A stretch of 64,000 bases of DNA, taken from positions 58,918-122,917 of the forward strand of contig JAVBOY010000015.1 in the NCBI GenBank assembly GCA_031550085.1, given 5' to 3'. This DNA comes from UBA4417 sp031550085 (lineage in GTDB: Bacteria > Bacteroidota > Bacteroidia > Bacteroidales > UBA4417). Positions 50,641 to 59,849 of the stretch are shown piece by piece (the stretch's first letter is position 1; each line of letters starts with the position of its first letter). The position numbers and the translations under genes were made by a program. The notes under the pieces are model-generated. The model was not told the origin of the DNA, did no database searches, and saw only the letters and a program-made list of their open reading frames with translations.

Positions 50641-51750
50641 ATGAAATCAATTTTATTTTTTATTGTTGCAATCAGCTTAAGCATGATGGCCTGTGGTCAA
50701 AAAAATCAAATTTTCATCAAAGGAAAATTAAACGGAACGAAGGAAGTAATAAAACTTTCCCTTGAAAAACTGGGTGAAAAAAATTTCGAATCCGTTGCGC
50801 AAACTCAAACCAATGCCAAAGGAACTTTTGAAGTGAAGTATACAAGCGATAAAACCGAGATATACCGCCTGCAACTGGACGAAAAAAATTTTTTGACGTT
50901 GATCCTCGCTCCGGGCGAAAAAGTAGAATTGGACTTAAATTATCCGCAACTCAAAGAAAATCCTCAGGTCAAAGGGTCGCCGCAGTCGACTCTACTCTAT
51001 CAGGTCATTTCGGAAACGGCAAAGTATTCGCAGAAAGAAGACAGCATCGGCCAACAAATACAAGTTGCCCAAAAGACAAATCAAGGCATGCCCGAAAATT
51101 TGATCAAAGCCTATATGGACAATCAAGAAGCCAAACATGCTTATTTTAAACAACTGGCCTCAAAAAACCAGGATTTTCTGGGATGGATTTTCTTTGCCGA
51201 AGAATTGAAAAATTTTGAAGATGTAGAACTTCTCAGCATGGTCGACAAAAGCATTTATCCTAAATACGATTACATTCCGTATGTAGGTTTCCTTCATCAA
51301 TCGTTTGAAGTAGAACTTGCCACGGCTATCGGCATGGTGGCTCCTGATATCACGCTTCCTACGCCCGACGGCAGCATGTTAAGCCTTTCTTCGTTAAAAG
51401 GGAAAGTAGTTTTGCTCGATTTTTGGGCATCGTGGTGTGGCCCTTGCCGCCAGGAAAATCCTCATGTAGTAGCATTGTACAATGAGTGCAAAGACAAGGG
51501 ATTCGACGTATTCAGCGTTTCGCTGGATAAGGATAAAAATGCATGGATCAACGCCATCGCCAAAGACCAGCTAAGCTGGAAAAATCATGTAAGCGATTTG
51601 AAATACTGGCAATCGGAAGGAGCTGCTATTTATGGCGTAACAGGTATTCCTTTTACGGTATTGCTTGACCGGGATGGTAAAATTGTTGCCAAAAGGCTTC
51701 GCGGAGACGATTTGAAGCAAAAGGTACATGAACTTCTGAAAATAAACTAA
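50641..51750 (+). CDS. TlpA-family thiol-disulfide oxidoreductase lipoprotein with DUF4369 domain
   Basis: 369 residues. The lipoprotein signal ends in LSMMAC (Cys18). The N-terminal DUF4369 domain (NQIFIKGKLNGTKEVIKLSLEKL, LAPGEKVELDLNY) is followed by a helical linker. The thioredoxin domain starts near residue 235 (APDITLPTPDGSMLSLSSLKGKVVLLDFWASWCGPCRQENP) with CGPC active site and a cis-proline segment VTGIPFTVLLD. It is anchored and faces the periplasm. Proteins of this layout are common in Bacteroidetes and take part in thiol redox; the exact partner is not known. Confidence 0.92.
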   Translation: MKSILFFIVAISLSMMACGQKNQIFIKGKLNGTKEVIKLSLEKLGEKNFESVAQTQTNAKGTFEVKYTSDKTEIYRLQLDEKNFLTLILAPGEKVELDLNYPQLKENPQVKGSPQSTLLYQVISETAKYSQKEDSIGQQIQVAQKTNQGMPENLIKAYMDNQEAKHAYFKQLASKNQDFLGWIFFAEELKNFEDVELLSMVDKSIYPKYDYIPYVGFLHQSFEVELATAIGMVAPDITLPTPDGSMLSLSSLKGKVVLLDFWASWCGPCRQENPHVVALYNECKDKGFDVFSVSLDKDKNAWINAIAKDQLSWKNHVSDLKYWQSEGAAIYGVTGIPFTVLLDRDGKIVAKRLRGDDLKQKVHELLKIN

Positions 51751-51783
51751 ACGCTTTGTTTTCAATTTTTCAAAAATAAAATA

Positions 51784-51807
51784 CCCGCTTTCGAATTCGA
51801 AAGCGGG
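51784..51807. terminator. Bidirectional terminator
   Basis: A 24-base perfect palindrome (half-site CCCGCTTTCGAA) with CTTTTTATTTTTA to the right and A-rich sequence to the left. It serves the TlpA-like gene and the convergent coiled-coil gene. Confidence 0.8.
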
Positions 51808-51842
51808 CTTTTTATTTTTACGAATCTTTCCTTTCAGCAATC

Positions 51843-52727
51843 TTATTTGGCATTAATTACCAAATACTTCGACATACTCCAAAACTCTTTCGGATCCGTT
51901 ATGGTGATGCTTTCCACACCCGTCTTGCTTTCGTCAATTGTATACGATGTAGTAGGGTGTTGGGTAACCAAAGTGGCTTTTGATTTATAGATCGGAATTT
52001 TGGTCACCTTGGTGATATCGACTTTTGTAAATTGTGTTTTATCTGGAATATCTTTCATCGAGCTTGTTTTACCAATTCCGATAAATCCACCGGTACGCGT
52101 GATGATATTTTTATCGCGAAGTTCGCGTGTTGTTCCTACCACATAGTATGCGGTGTTGAGTTCGGTTGTTTTATCTTCAATCACTTTTTCTTTCCCTTTT
52201 ACATCTTCGCTTAAGTTTTCAACGGTGGTATTCAAGTCTTTCACTTTCACCGACAAATCTTCTACTTTGATATTGGCTTTGGAAAGGTCATCCTTCAACT
52301 GAGCGATTTCCAGATTCTTTTCCTCAATTTGCTTGTTCAGGTTATCCACTACTTTTTCCAACTCGACAAGGCGTTTATCCGAGTTTTTGAGTTTTGCACG
52401 TAGTTGGTTCACCAATTCCCGGTTCTTTTGCAAAAGCGAGTAGATCGCATTGATGTCGTTTATAATTTGATCTTTGGCAGCTTTTTGTACTTCGCCGTTT
52501 CCGGTCGTTTTCGAGATGATATTTTCCCGTTGTTTAATCGAATCCAGATTTGCCTGAACGGCATTAAACGTACGGAAAAAGTCCATAACAGTTGTGTCAC
52601 TTTGATATTTCAAAGCGAGCAAACTGTCATTTTGGGCCTTCAGATGGGCAATTTCTTGCTGATGTTGGTTACAGCTTGTGACAAGCAGCAAGGCTGATGC
52701 TACGAATAAAAACAATAATTTTTTCAT
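51843..52727 (-). CDS. Coiled-coil lipoprotein of unknown function
   Basis: 294 residues. The lipoprotein signal ends in LLVTSC (Cys19). Residues 20-200 are almost entirely coiled coil, with leucine-heptad stretches such as LEKVVDNLNKQIEEKNLEI. The C-terminal 90 residues look globular (LNTAYYVVGTTRELRDKNII; RTGGFIGIGKTSSMKDI; EFWSMSKYLVINAK). It is probably membrane-anchored and periplasmic, acting as a spacer or scaffold. I recognise no named family. No operon partner is present. Confidence 0.75.
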   Translation of the reverse strand: MKKLLFLFVASALLLVTSCNQHQQEIAHLKAQNDSLLALKYQSDTTVMDFFRTFNAVQANLDSIKQRENIISKTTGNGEVQKAAKDQIINDINAIYSLLQKNRELVNQLRAKLKNSDKRLVELEKVVDNLNKQIEEKNLEIAQLKDDLSKANIKVEDLSVKVKDLNTTVENLSEDVKGKEKVIEDKTTELNTAYYVVGTTRELRDKNIITRTGGFIGIGKTSSMKDIPDKTQFTKVDITKVTKIPIYKSKATLVTQHPTTSYTIDESKTGVESITITDPKEFWSMSKYLVINAK

Positions 52728-53033
52728 AAGGTGTTGGTTTAAAATACTACAATATTTATTTTATGAACTTTTTCAAAGAGCTTGTTTAAAGAAAACAAAA
52801 ACGTTTGTTGAATGTTTTTCCAAAACTAAAATCTTGTTTAGAACGCAAATTTAATTCTAAAATTGTGGGTTTCAACGGGATCATAGCGCAAAACCGTGTT
52901 AAATATCTGTTAAAGGAAAAGGGATAACTTCTTGAGGGGTCTATTTTTTGAAAAAATTTTTAATTATTTTATTAATAATCAAACAACTGCAAAATATTGC
53001 TTTTATGCATCCATAAAATATTTTTCGTTGGCG

Positions 53034-53041
53034 TACCTTTG
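53034..53041 (+). promoter_or_regulatory. -7 element of the rRNA methyltransferase gene
   Basis: TACCTTTG, 14 bases before the ATG; no clear -33. It implies a very short leader and argues against the longer upstream frame. Confidence 0.4.
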
Positions 53042-53054
53042 CATTTTTCAAACT

Positions 53055-54248
53055 ATGATCTTCCCAGCAAAGGCTATTCTTCACAAAGGAAAAGAACAAC
53101 CCGTCCTACGATTCCATCCCTGGATATTTTCAGGCGCCATCCGGCAAATTTCAGGAAACCCTGCAGAAGGCGATGTCATTGAAGTTTTTTCAGCTAACGG
53201 ACAATACCTAGCTACCGGCCATTTTCAAAACAATTCGATTTCCATTAAATTATTCAGTTGGCAACAACAATCGATCAACGAAACGTTTTGGGTCGAAAAA
53301 ATACGGTCTTCGCGTAACCTTCGTAAAGCAATGGGTCTGCTTGAAAATTCACATACCAATTGTTACCGGTTGGTTCACAACGAAGGCGATTCATGGCCCG
53401 GATTGATTCTGGATGTTTACGGTTCAACAATTGTGTTTCAAGCCCATTCCCTGGGAATGTACAATATCCGCGAGACGCTTGCCAAAGCCTTGCAAACCGT
53501 GTGCCGTGAGGAGAACATCAAATCCGTCTACGATAAAAGCAGTACATCGCTTCGTAAAATGACGGGCATGAATGTTTCAAACGGTTTTTTATGGGGTGAT
53601 GTTTGCGAAACGGAAGTTATTGAAAATGGTTGTCGTTTTTTAATTGATATCGAGCAGGGTCAAAAAACCGGTTTTTTCCTTGACCAACGTGATAACCGGA
53701 AGATCATCGGCAACTTCTCAGATGGGAAGCGCGTTCTAAATATGTTCAGTTATACGGGGGGATTCTCTGTATATGCGCTGAAATCGGGTGCAACGTTCGT
53801 TCATTCGGTCGACAGCTCTGCTGCTGCCTGTGAATTGGCCGACAAGAATGCGGCTCTAAACGGATTCACAGACAGTAGACACCAATCTTTTGCCATCGAC
53901 GCGCGAAATTTTCTCCAGAAAACAGAAAAGGATGCTTATGATTTAATTATCCTGGATCCTCCGGCTTTTGCAAAAAACCTGGGTACGCGCCACCAAGCCC
54001 TCAAAGGGTATGCCGCATTGAATGCCGAAACCCTGCGAAAAATCGCGCCCGGCGGTATTTTGGCTACTTTTTCCTGTTCGCAGGTGGTAGACCGGCAACA
54101 GTTTTCAGGAGCCGTTCTAGCCGCTGCCATCGAATCGGGACAAACCGTAAAAATTATCGGCCAACTGGGACAACCGGCCGATCACCCCATCAACATTTTC
54201 CAACCGGAAAGCGAGTACTTAAAAGGATTGATTTTGTATGTCGAATAG
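53055..54248 (+). CDS. Class I SAM-dependent rRNA methyltransferase, RlmI-like
   Basis: 397 residues from ATG (MIFPAKAIL). A PUA-like N-terminal domain (KGKEQPVLRFHPWIFSGAI) is followed by a middle domain (RLVHNEGDSWPGLILDVYG) and a Rossmann methyltransferase domain (KTGFFLDQRDNRKII, VLNMFSYTGGFSVYALKSGA, DLIILDPPAFAKN, FSCSQVV). It is close to E. coli RlmI, which makes m5C1962 in 23S rRNA. The substrate here is inferred. It is convergent with pdxJ, 7 bases apart. Confidence 0.92.
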   Translation: MIFPAKAILHKGKEQPVLRFHPWIFSGAIRQISGNPAEGDVIEVFSANGQYLATGHFQNNSISIKLFSWQQQSINETFWVEKIRSSRNLRKAMGLLENSHTNCYRLVHNEGDSWPGLILDVYGSTIVFQAHSLGMYNIRETLAKALQTVCREENIKSVYDKSSTSLRKMTGMNVSNGFLWGDVCETEVIENGCRFLIDIEQGQKTGFFLDQRDNRKIIGNFSDGKRVLNMFSYTGGFSVYALKSGATFVHSVDSSAAACELADKNAALNGFTDSRHQSFAIDARNFLQKTEKDAYDLIILDPPAFAKNLGTRHQALKGYAALNAETLRKIAPGGILATFSCSQVVDRQQFSGAVLAAAIESGQTVKIIGQLGQPADHPINIFQPESEYLKGLILYVE

Positions 54249-54255
54249 CCGAAAC

Positions 54256-54969
54256 TTAACGCAACTCATCTAAATACAATCGGATCGTTTTTTCCAACCC
54301 GAAATATAAGGCATCGCAAATCAACGCGTGCCCGATCGATACTTCGGAAATATTGGGCAAGGTTTGCACCAGGAAACGAAGGTTGTGCAAATCCAAATCG
54401 TGTCCGGCGTTTATCTTCAGCCCGCATTCAAGAGCGGCCATGGCTGTTTGGTAATAGGGTTTAATTGCCTTTTCTTTGTTTTGGAAATAGAAAGAAGCGT
54501 AAGACTCCGTATAAAGCTCAATGCGCTCCGTTCCTGTTTCGGCAGCCGAAAAAACCATATCGGGATCAGGATCCAAAAAAATCGACGTCCGGATTCCTTC
54601 TTTTTTAAACGCTTCGATGATTTCCCGTAAAAATTTCTGATGGGTTTTGGTATCCCAACCGGCATTGGAGGTCAATGCATCGTCCGCATCGGGAACCAAA
54701 GTCACCTGATGGGGCTTTACATCCAACACGAGCTGAATAAATTTGTCCGAGGGGTTTCCTTCAATATTGAATTCCGTTTGAATATGCGGCCGGATATCGT
54801 ACACATCGCTGTAGCGAATGTGACGGCCATCGGGGCGTGGATGTACTGTGATCCCTTCGGCTCCGAATTTTTCACAGTCGATGGCGGCTTGTAATACATT
54901 GGGTTGGTTCCCGCCGCGTGCATTGCGGATGGTGGCAATCTTATTAATATTTACGCTAAGTTTTGTCAT
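54256..54969 (-). CDS. pdxJ: Pyridoxine 5'-phosphate synthase
   Basis: 237 residues. Condenses 1-deoxyxylulose-5-phosphate with 3-amino-2-oxopropyl phosphate in vitamin B6 synthesis. Motifs: LSVNINKIATIRNARGG, AIDCEKFGAEGITVHPRPDGRHI, TEFNIEGNPSD, VTLVPD, SIFLDPDP, INAGHDLDLHNL and VSIGHALICDALYFGLE. Length matches the family. Confidence 0.97.
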   Translation of the reverse strand: MTKLSVNINKIATIRNARGGNQPNVLQAAIDCEKFGAEGITVHPRPDGRHIRYSDVYDIRPHIQTEFNIEGNPSDKFIQLVLDVKPHQVTLVPDADDALTSNAGWDTKTHQKFLREIIEAFKKEGIRTSIFLDPDPDMVFSAAETGTERIELYTESYASFYFQNKEKAIKPYYQTAMAALECGLKINAGHDLDLHNLRFLVQTLPNISEVSIGHALICDALYFGLEKTIRLYLDELR

Positions 54970-55078
54970 AAATCGTGGGCTTTTCGCTGCAAAAGTACAA
55001 GAAGCGTGTAAATTATCGGAAGTGCTGCAAAAGAAAATTTAAGACCCGAACTTTTCAGGTACCATACATTAAAAAATA

Positions 55079-55098
55079 CCCCAAAGAAAACTTTGGGG
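55079..55098 (-). terminator. Terminator after sppA
   Basis: Stem CCCCAAAG/CTTTGGGG with a 4-base loop, T-rich on the leftward side. Confidence 0.8.
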
Positions 55099-55129
55099 CA
55101 TTTTAATTTTTTTACTCAAAAAAGAATGC

Positions 55130-56899
55130 TTATTCCACCGTAATCTCGTAGGGCAAACGAGCCTGGATGCCTTGCATTTTGCTCATGCTTTCCAAATATT
55201 GAAGATACGGATAAGCTGTGCCCAATTGCTCTTTCAAGCGAACACTTAAGTTTTCGCCGGTCAGCATTTCGGTAAGCTGCGTAATCACATCTTTTTGTTC
55301 CGGAAGGCTGGTGATCCGGTATTTATCGATTTTTGCCAGTTTAGCCGCTTCGGCAATGGCTACTTCAATGCCGCCGAATTCGTCAATCAAACCAATGCGT
55401 TTGGCATCGGCTCCGCTCCAAACCCGGCCTTGTCCGATACTGTCGACCTGTGCCGTAGTAAGGTTCCGGGCCTCGGCGACGTGCGAAATAAAGGTTGAAT
55501 AAATGGTTTCGATGTCACGAAGCAAAAATTGTTTTTCGTTTTCCGACATGGGACGTGTGGTTGGAATGTAGTCGGCATATGGATTGGTTTTTACGCCATC
55601 CACCGTAATTCCCAGTTTTTTATTTAAAAATTGTTGAAAATTGGGAATAATTCCGAACACGCCGATGGAGCCGGTGATTGTATTGGGATTCGCTACAATT
55701 TTATTGGCGGCACAGGCAATATAATAGCCTCCTGAAGCAGCCACATCGCCCATCGAAGCTACAACCGGTTTTTCCTTTTTTGCCAAAATCATTTCACGCC
55801 AGATTACATCCGAAGCTAAAGCACTTCCTCCGGGGGAATTCACGCGCAAAACAATTGCTTTTACGTTTGGGTCTAAACGGGCTTTGCGGATGGCCCGGCT
55901 GATTCGTTCGGAACCGATGGATTCGTCATCGCCCTCGCCTCCGGAAATGGAACCTTGTGCATAGATTACGGCAATTTTATCTTTCGTACTTACCGGGCTT
56001 GTTGATTTTGCCACCAAAGCATATTTCGGAAGTTTCAAAAAGCTGATATCTTTAATGGATTTGGCCTTTACCCGTTGCATCAAATCGGCGAGCACTTCAT
56101 CTTTATATGCCAATCCGTCTACAAATTTTTGGTTTACCGCGTCTTCCGGCGACTGGATTTTAAATTCGGAAGCAATTTTTTGCAATTCATCGATGGAAAT
56201 TTTTCGCGATTCGGAAATGCCTTCCAACACATGGTTCCACATGGCTGAGATGTAAGTAAGGGTTTGTTCTTTGTTGGCTTCGCTCATGCGGTCGGTAATA
56301 AACGGTTCGACCGCGCTTTTGAATTTGCCGTGGCGAATAACTTGGGCTTCGATGTCCAATTTCTCCAACAGGCCCTTAAAAAACATGACTTGCCCGGCAA
56401 ATCCGGAGAATTGCATATCGCCGGCGGGATTCAGGTAAATTTTATCGGAAACTGATGCCAAATAGTAGGTTTTTTGCGAATACATTTCGGCATAGCTGAC
56501 AATAAACTTGCCCGATTTTTTGAAATCGAGCAACGCATTGCGGATTTCTTCAATGGTTGCATGTCCTGCCGGAACGTCCGAAAGATCGAGGAAAATACCG
56601 CTTACTTTGTCGTCGGTAGCAGCCGATTTCAGCGATTTCAAAATGGCATCCAATCCCAATTGGCTGTTTACTTCAAAACCACTAAAATTGAATGCCGGCA
56701 GTCTTTCCGACGATCGCTCACTAATGGATTGGTTGAGCGTAATTTGTAGTATTGTTTGGGGACGGACAGCAACGGTTTCTTTTTTGGTAAGCGCTGACAT
56801 GGAGGCCACCAATATACCCACCGAAAGCAGTAATAACAAACCTCCTGCAATGATAAATCCAAGCATGGAGGCGAACATCATTTTAAAAAATTGTTTCAT
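55130..56899 (-). CDS. sppA: Signal peptide peptidase SppA, 67K type
   Basis: 589 residues, the long double-domain form. A transmembrane helix at about residues 9-35 anchors it. The first domain contributes the catalytic lysine (VIRHGKFKSAVEPF) and the second the nucleophile serine (LRVNSPGGSALASDVIWREM), followed by SMGDVAASGGYYIACAA and TGSIGVFGI. It degrades signal peptides left in the membrane. The pdxJ gene lies downstream on the same strand but is separated by the terminator. Confidence 0.95.
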   Translation of the reverse strand: MKQFFKMMFASMLGFIIAGGLLLLLSVGILVASMSALTKKETVAVRPQTILQITLNQSISERSSERLPAFNFSGFEVNSQLGLDAILKSLKSAATDDKVSGIFLDLSDVPAGHATIEEIRNALLDFKKSGKFIVSYAEMYSQKTYYLASVSDKIYLNPAGDMQFSGFAGQVMFFKGLLEKLDIEAQVIRHGKFKSAVEPFITDRMSEANKEQTLTYISAMWNHVLEGISESRKISIDELQKIASEFKIQSPEDAVNQKFVDGLAYKDEVLADLMQRVKAKSIKDISFLKLPKYALVAKSTSPVSTKDKIAVIYAQGSISGGEGDDESIGSERISRAIRKARLDPNVKAIVLRVNSPGGSALASDVIWREMILAKKEKPVVASMGDVAASGGYYIACAANKIVANPNTITGSIGVFGIIPNFQQFLNKKLGITVDGVKTNPYADYIPTTRPMSENEKQFLLRDIETIYSTFISHVAEARNLTTAQVDSIGQGRVWSGADAKRIGLIDEFGGIEVAIAEAAKLAKIDKYRITSLPEQKDVITQLTEMLTGENLSVRLKEQLGTAYPYLQYLESMSKMQGIQARLPYEITVE

Positions 56900-56970
56900 A
56901 TTCTTGTTTTTTTAGAGATAAGACGATCAAACTTCTTATGAAGTTACAACTTATTATAGTAAAACAAAAA

Positions 56971-56991
56971 ACTGCCTTTTTTTCAGGCAGT
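56971..56991 (-). terminator. Terminator after the DUF2795 gene
   Basis: Stem ACTGCCT/AGGCAGT with a 7-base loop; on the minus strand it is followed by TTTTTGTTTT. Confidence 0.75.
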
Positions 56992-57010
56992 TTCCGGTTG
57001 TTTGAGTAAA

Positions 57011-57232
57011 TTAATATTCATCTTCGTGAAAGAAAAAATCTTCTTTTGAAGGATAATCCGGCCAAAGATCCTCAATACTTTCGTAGATTTCGCCTTCGTC
57101 TTCAAGTTCCTGTAAGTTTTCAATAACTTCCATAGGGGCACCTGATCGAGTACAGTAATCCAGTAATTCTTCTTTTGTAGCCGGCCAAGGAGCATCTTCC
57201 AGTTTTGAAGCCAGTTCAAGTGTCCAATACAT
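57011..57232 (-). CDS. DUF2795-family small acidic protein
   Basis: 73 residues from ATG (MYWTLELASKLEDAPWPATK). The segment WPATKEELLDYCTRSGAPMEVIENLQEL is the DUF2795 domain, normally a small helical module; the tail is acidic (EGEIYESIEDLWPDYPSKEDFFFHEDEY). The protein is typical of Bacteroidetes, of unknown function, and probably cytosolic. It is monocistronic with its own -7 box and terminator. Confidence 0.88.
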   Translation of the reverse strand: MYWTLELASKLEDAPWPATKEELLDYCTRSGAPMEVIENLQELEDEGEIYESIEDLWPDYPSKEDFFFHEDEY

Positions 57233-57262
57233 ATTCAATCCATTTATATGTTATACTTTTCG

Positions 57263-57270
57263 CAAAAGTA
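57263..57270 (-). promoter_or_regulatory. -7 element of the DUF2795 gene
   Basis: TACTTTTG on the minus strand, about 30 bases before the start codon. The -33 region is weak. Confidence 0.4.
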
Positions 57271-57384
57271 CTTTTTTCTTTTTAAAAAATACTATTTTCT
57301 GAACGATTTGTTCAAAATTAAACCGCTTTTTTATCGTTTTTAGCAAGAGAAATACCAAATCCGGAAGCTTACACATGAAGTAGA

Positions 57385-57951
57385 TTATTGATTCCGGGCA
57401 ATCCAATAAATGTCTGAGCCTCCACCCTGATACAGGATATAACGCGCCAATACAAAAAAGTAATCGGATAAGCGGTTCAAAAATTGCAAAATCAGTTCGT
57501 CAACGGGATGTTGAGTACTGAGCTGTAAAACGATTCGCTCAGCTCTTCTGCAAACGGTACGGCAAATATGTGCTGTTGAGGCAACCGGATTTCCTCCCGG
57601 CAAAACAAAATGTTTTAACTCAGGCAAAACCGCATTCATCCGGTCAATTTCGGCTTCTATTTTCCGGATATCCTCAATAGAAAGGAAAGGCAATTTTTTT
57701 GAGGGTAACGAATCCGGATCTGTAGCCAATTCACTTTCGGCTACGAAAAGGATTTCCTGGATGCGCAATAATTCTTTTACACAAGTTTCATCCGAAACCT
57801 GATCCCGAAGCAATCCTATAAAGGAATTTAACTCGTCCAAGCTGCCATAGGCTTCAATGCGGACATGATATTTAGGAACTCGTTTCCCGCCAATAAGCGA
57901 AGTTTCGCCTTTGTCGCCCGTTTTTGTATATATTTTCCAATCGGAATTCAT
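57385..57951 (-). CDS. Cob(I)yrinic acid a,c-diamide adenosyltransferase (PduO type)
   Basis: 188 residues. Adenosylates cob(I)alamin from ATP. ATG gives MNSDWKIYTKTGDKGETSLIGG, where KIYTKTGDKGETSL is the nucleotide-binding start; later AYGSLDELNSFIG, FVLPGGNPVASTAHICRTVCRRAER and LILQFLNRLSDYFFVLARY are family signatures. Other cobalamin genes are not in the window. It follows the ABC ATPase by 18 bases and is probably co-transcribed with it. Confidence 0.95.
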   Translation of the reverse strand: MNSDWKIYTKTGDKGETSLIGGKRVPKYHVRIEAYGSLDELNSFIGLLRDQVSDETCVKELLRIQEILFVAESELATDPDSLPSKKLPFLSIEDIRKIEAEIDRMNAVLPELKHFVLPGGNPVASTAHICRTVCRRAERIVLQLSTQHPVDELILQFLNRLSDYFFVLARYILYQGGGSDIYWIARNQ

Positions 57952-57969
57952 CAACGGATTCGTATTTAA

Positions 57970-58698
57970 TTATTGTAAAGAAAAAGTATTTCTTCCCGAA
58001 CGGATAATGTCTGTATTTAAATAGTCATCGGAAATTTCTCCGTCCATCAAACGTACAATACGGTGCGCATGGCGGGCAATATCTTCTTCGTGGGTAACTA
58101 AAATAATGGTGTTCCCGGCTTGGTGGATGTCTTCCAAAACACCCATGATTTCGTTGCTGGTAACAGAATCCAAATTTCCCGTGGGCTCGTCGGCCAAAAT
58201 AATGCTGGGACTGTTGATCAGCGCCCGGGCGATAGCCACCCGCTGGCGTTGTCCTCCGGATAATTCATTGGGTTTATGGTGCGCCCGGTCGGTCAGTCCC
58301 ACATGGGCGAGCATTTCATTGGCACGTTCGGTACGTTTTGCTTTGGAAACCCCGGCATAAATTTGCGGCACCATCACATTTTCCAGCGCCGTACTGCGTG
58401 GCAACAAATTAAACGTTTGAAACACAAAGCCGATTTCTTTATTCCGGATTTCCGCCAATTCGTTATCGCTTAGTTTGCTTACATTTTTATCATTCAAAAA
58501 ATAACTACCGCCTGTGGGAGTATCCAAGCAACCCAAAAGGTTCATCAAAGTCGATTTTCCCGACCCGGAAGGGCCCATCAAGGCTACAAATTCATTTCGC
58601 CGGATCGTCAGCGACACCGTACGGAGGGCGTAAACCAATTCCGTTCCTACTTGATAAATCCGTGAAATGTTCTCAAGTTTAATAACTTCTTTTTGCAT
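57970..58698 (-). CDS. ABC transporter ATP-binding protein, LolD/MacB type
   Basis: 242 residues. Walker A GPSGSGKSTLMNLLGC, Q-loop FVFQTFNLLPRSTALENVMVP, signature LSGGQRQRVAIARAL, Walker B IILADEPTGNLDS and H-loop VTHEEDIARHAHRIVRL are all intact. The type partners MacB/FtsX-like permeases, which are not adjacent here. Substrate unknown. Confidence 0.94.
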   Translation of the reverse strand: MQKEVIKLENISRIYQVGTELVYALRTVSLTIRRNEFVALMGPSGSGKSTLMNLLGCLDTPTGGSYFLNDKNVSKLSDNELAEIRNKEIGFVFQTFNLLPRSTALENVMVPQIYAGVSKAKRTERANEMLAHVGLTDRAHHKPNELSGGQRQRVAIARALINSPSIILADEPTGNLDSVTSNEIMGVLEDIHQAGNTIILVTHEEDIARHAHRIVRLMDGEISDDYLNTDIIRSGRNTFSLQ

Positions 58699-58793
58699 TT
58701 CAATCCTTTTTTATTCTTGATGACAAATGTAGTTAAATAAAACAGTAGAGGGGGTATCAATGATTTTTCCCAGGTATAATCCACCTTCCTTCT

Positions 58794-59786
58794 TTATTGT
58801 TCAGTATACATCAATGTTGCAACGGTAATGCCGACGACCTGCAGCGTTTGCCTATCAATTCCGCTCATATCGTCTTTTAGCGTGTGCCAATGTTTGTAAA
58901 AACCACTTTGGGAGGTTTCATCCTGTTGAATAATGTCAATGGTCGGAATTTTTTTGATTTCATTGATGTAATAATGGTCATCGGTAATCGGGTTGGAGGG
59001 TTCGCGTAAAAAATATCCGCTGTATCCCAGCCGGGAAGCAAAATCCCAAACATAATTCATGATATCGGAAGCATACGCCATGGATGTTTGCTCCATGCGG
59101 AAGGTTGCATTGGCTGCTCCAACCATATCCAGCAATATTCCGTAGCGAGCGGTGTAATTGGCAATGTGCGTATTGCGAGCCCAATATTGCGAGCCCAAAC
59201 ACCAATCGTCCTGGCTTCTGCCGGCAAACGATTCGGGCGCCCCATAATCTTCGCCATCGAAGAAAATAATATCCACGCCGATTTTCGGATTTTTCAGGCT
59301 AAATTGACGGGCGATTTCCATCAAAACCCCTACTCCGCTTCCTCCGTCGTTGGCACCCAATATGGCTTTGGAGTGATTAGCCGGATCAGGATCGTGATCT
59401 GCAAAAGGGCGTGAATCCCAGTGTGCGCACAGTAAAATACGGTTCTTATTTTCCGGATTGAAAGATGAAATGATGTTTTTCAAGTTTAAAATTTTTCCGT
59501 CAAATGCTTTGGCTGTAAAGGTCTGGACTGTTACGGTGTTTGCAAAACGTTTCATCTCCCGTACCAACCAGTCGGCGCATTTTTTATGTGCTTCTCTGTT
59601 GGGTACGCGTGGGCCGAATGATACTTGCTTTTCAACAAAATAATAGGCTGAGTCGGCATCAAATGCCGCAGGCGTAAGTTGCTCCTGCTGGGTTGTTTTG
59701 TCCGAAACAGGGGGCTTTTTTTTGGGTTTGCACGAAATAAATGTAAAAACCAATAGGAACAAAACGATAACTGCACTGCTTTTCAT
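58794..59786 (-). CDS. M28-family zinc peptidase or glutaminyl cyclase-like lipoprotein
   Basis: 330 residues from ATG (MKSSAVIVLFLLV). The lipobox is FISC (Cys19), followed by a lysine/proline-rich linker. Metal ligands appear in LLCAHWDSRPFAD, GANDGGSGVGVLMEIA, FFDGEDYG, LLDMVG and TDDHYYINE. The HWDSRPFADHDPD form is the one shared with glutaminyl cyclases of the M28 fold, so cyclisation of N-terminal glutamine of exported proteins is an alternative to peptidase activity. Such activity would fit a periplasmic T9SS organism. HerA-like ATPase is upstream. Confidence 0.88.
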   Translation of the reverse strand: MKSSAVIVLFLLVFTFISCKPKKKPPVSDKTTQQEQLTPAAFDADSAYYFVEKQVSFGPRVPNREAHKKCADWLVREMKRFANTVTVQTFTAKAFDGKILNLKNIISSFNPENKNRILLCAHWDSRPFADHDPDPANHSKAILGANDGGSGVGVLMEIARQFSLKNPKIGVDIIFFDGEDYGAPESFAGRSQDDWCLGSQYWARNTHIANYTARYGILLDMVGAANATFRMEQTSMAYASDIMNYVWDFASRLGYSGYFLREPSNPITDDHYYINEIKKIPTIDIIQQDETSQSGFYKHWHTLKDDMSGIDRQTLQVVGITVATLMYTEQ

Positions 59787-59849
59787 AAATGGATTGTGTG
59801 TGGTCTGAAATATCTTATACTTGTCTTCGTTGCTGTTTATCAAAACCAA

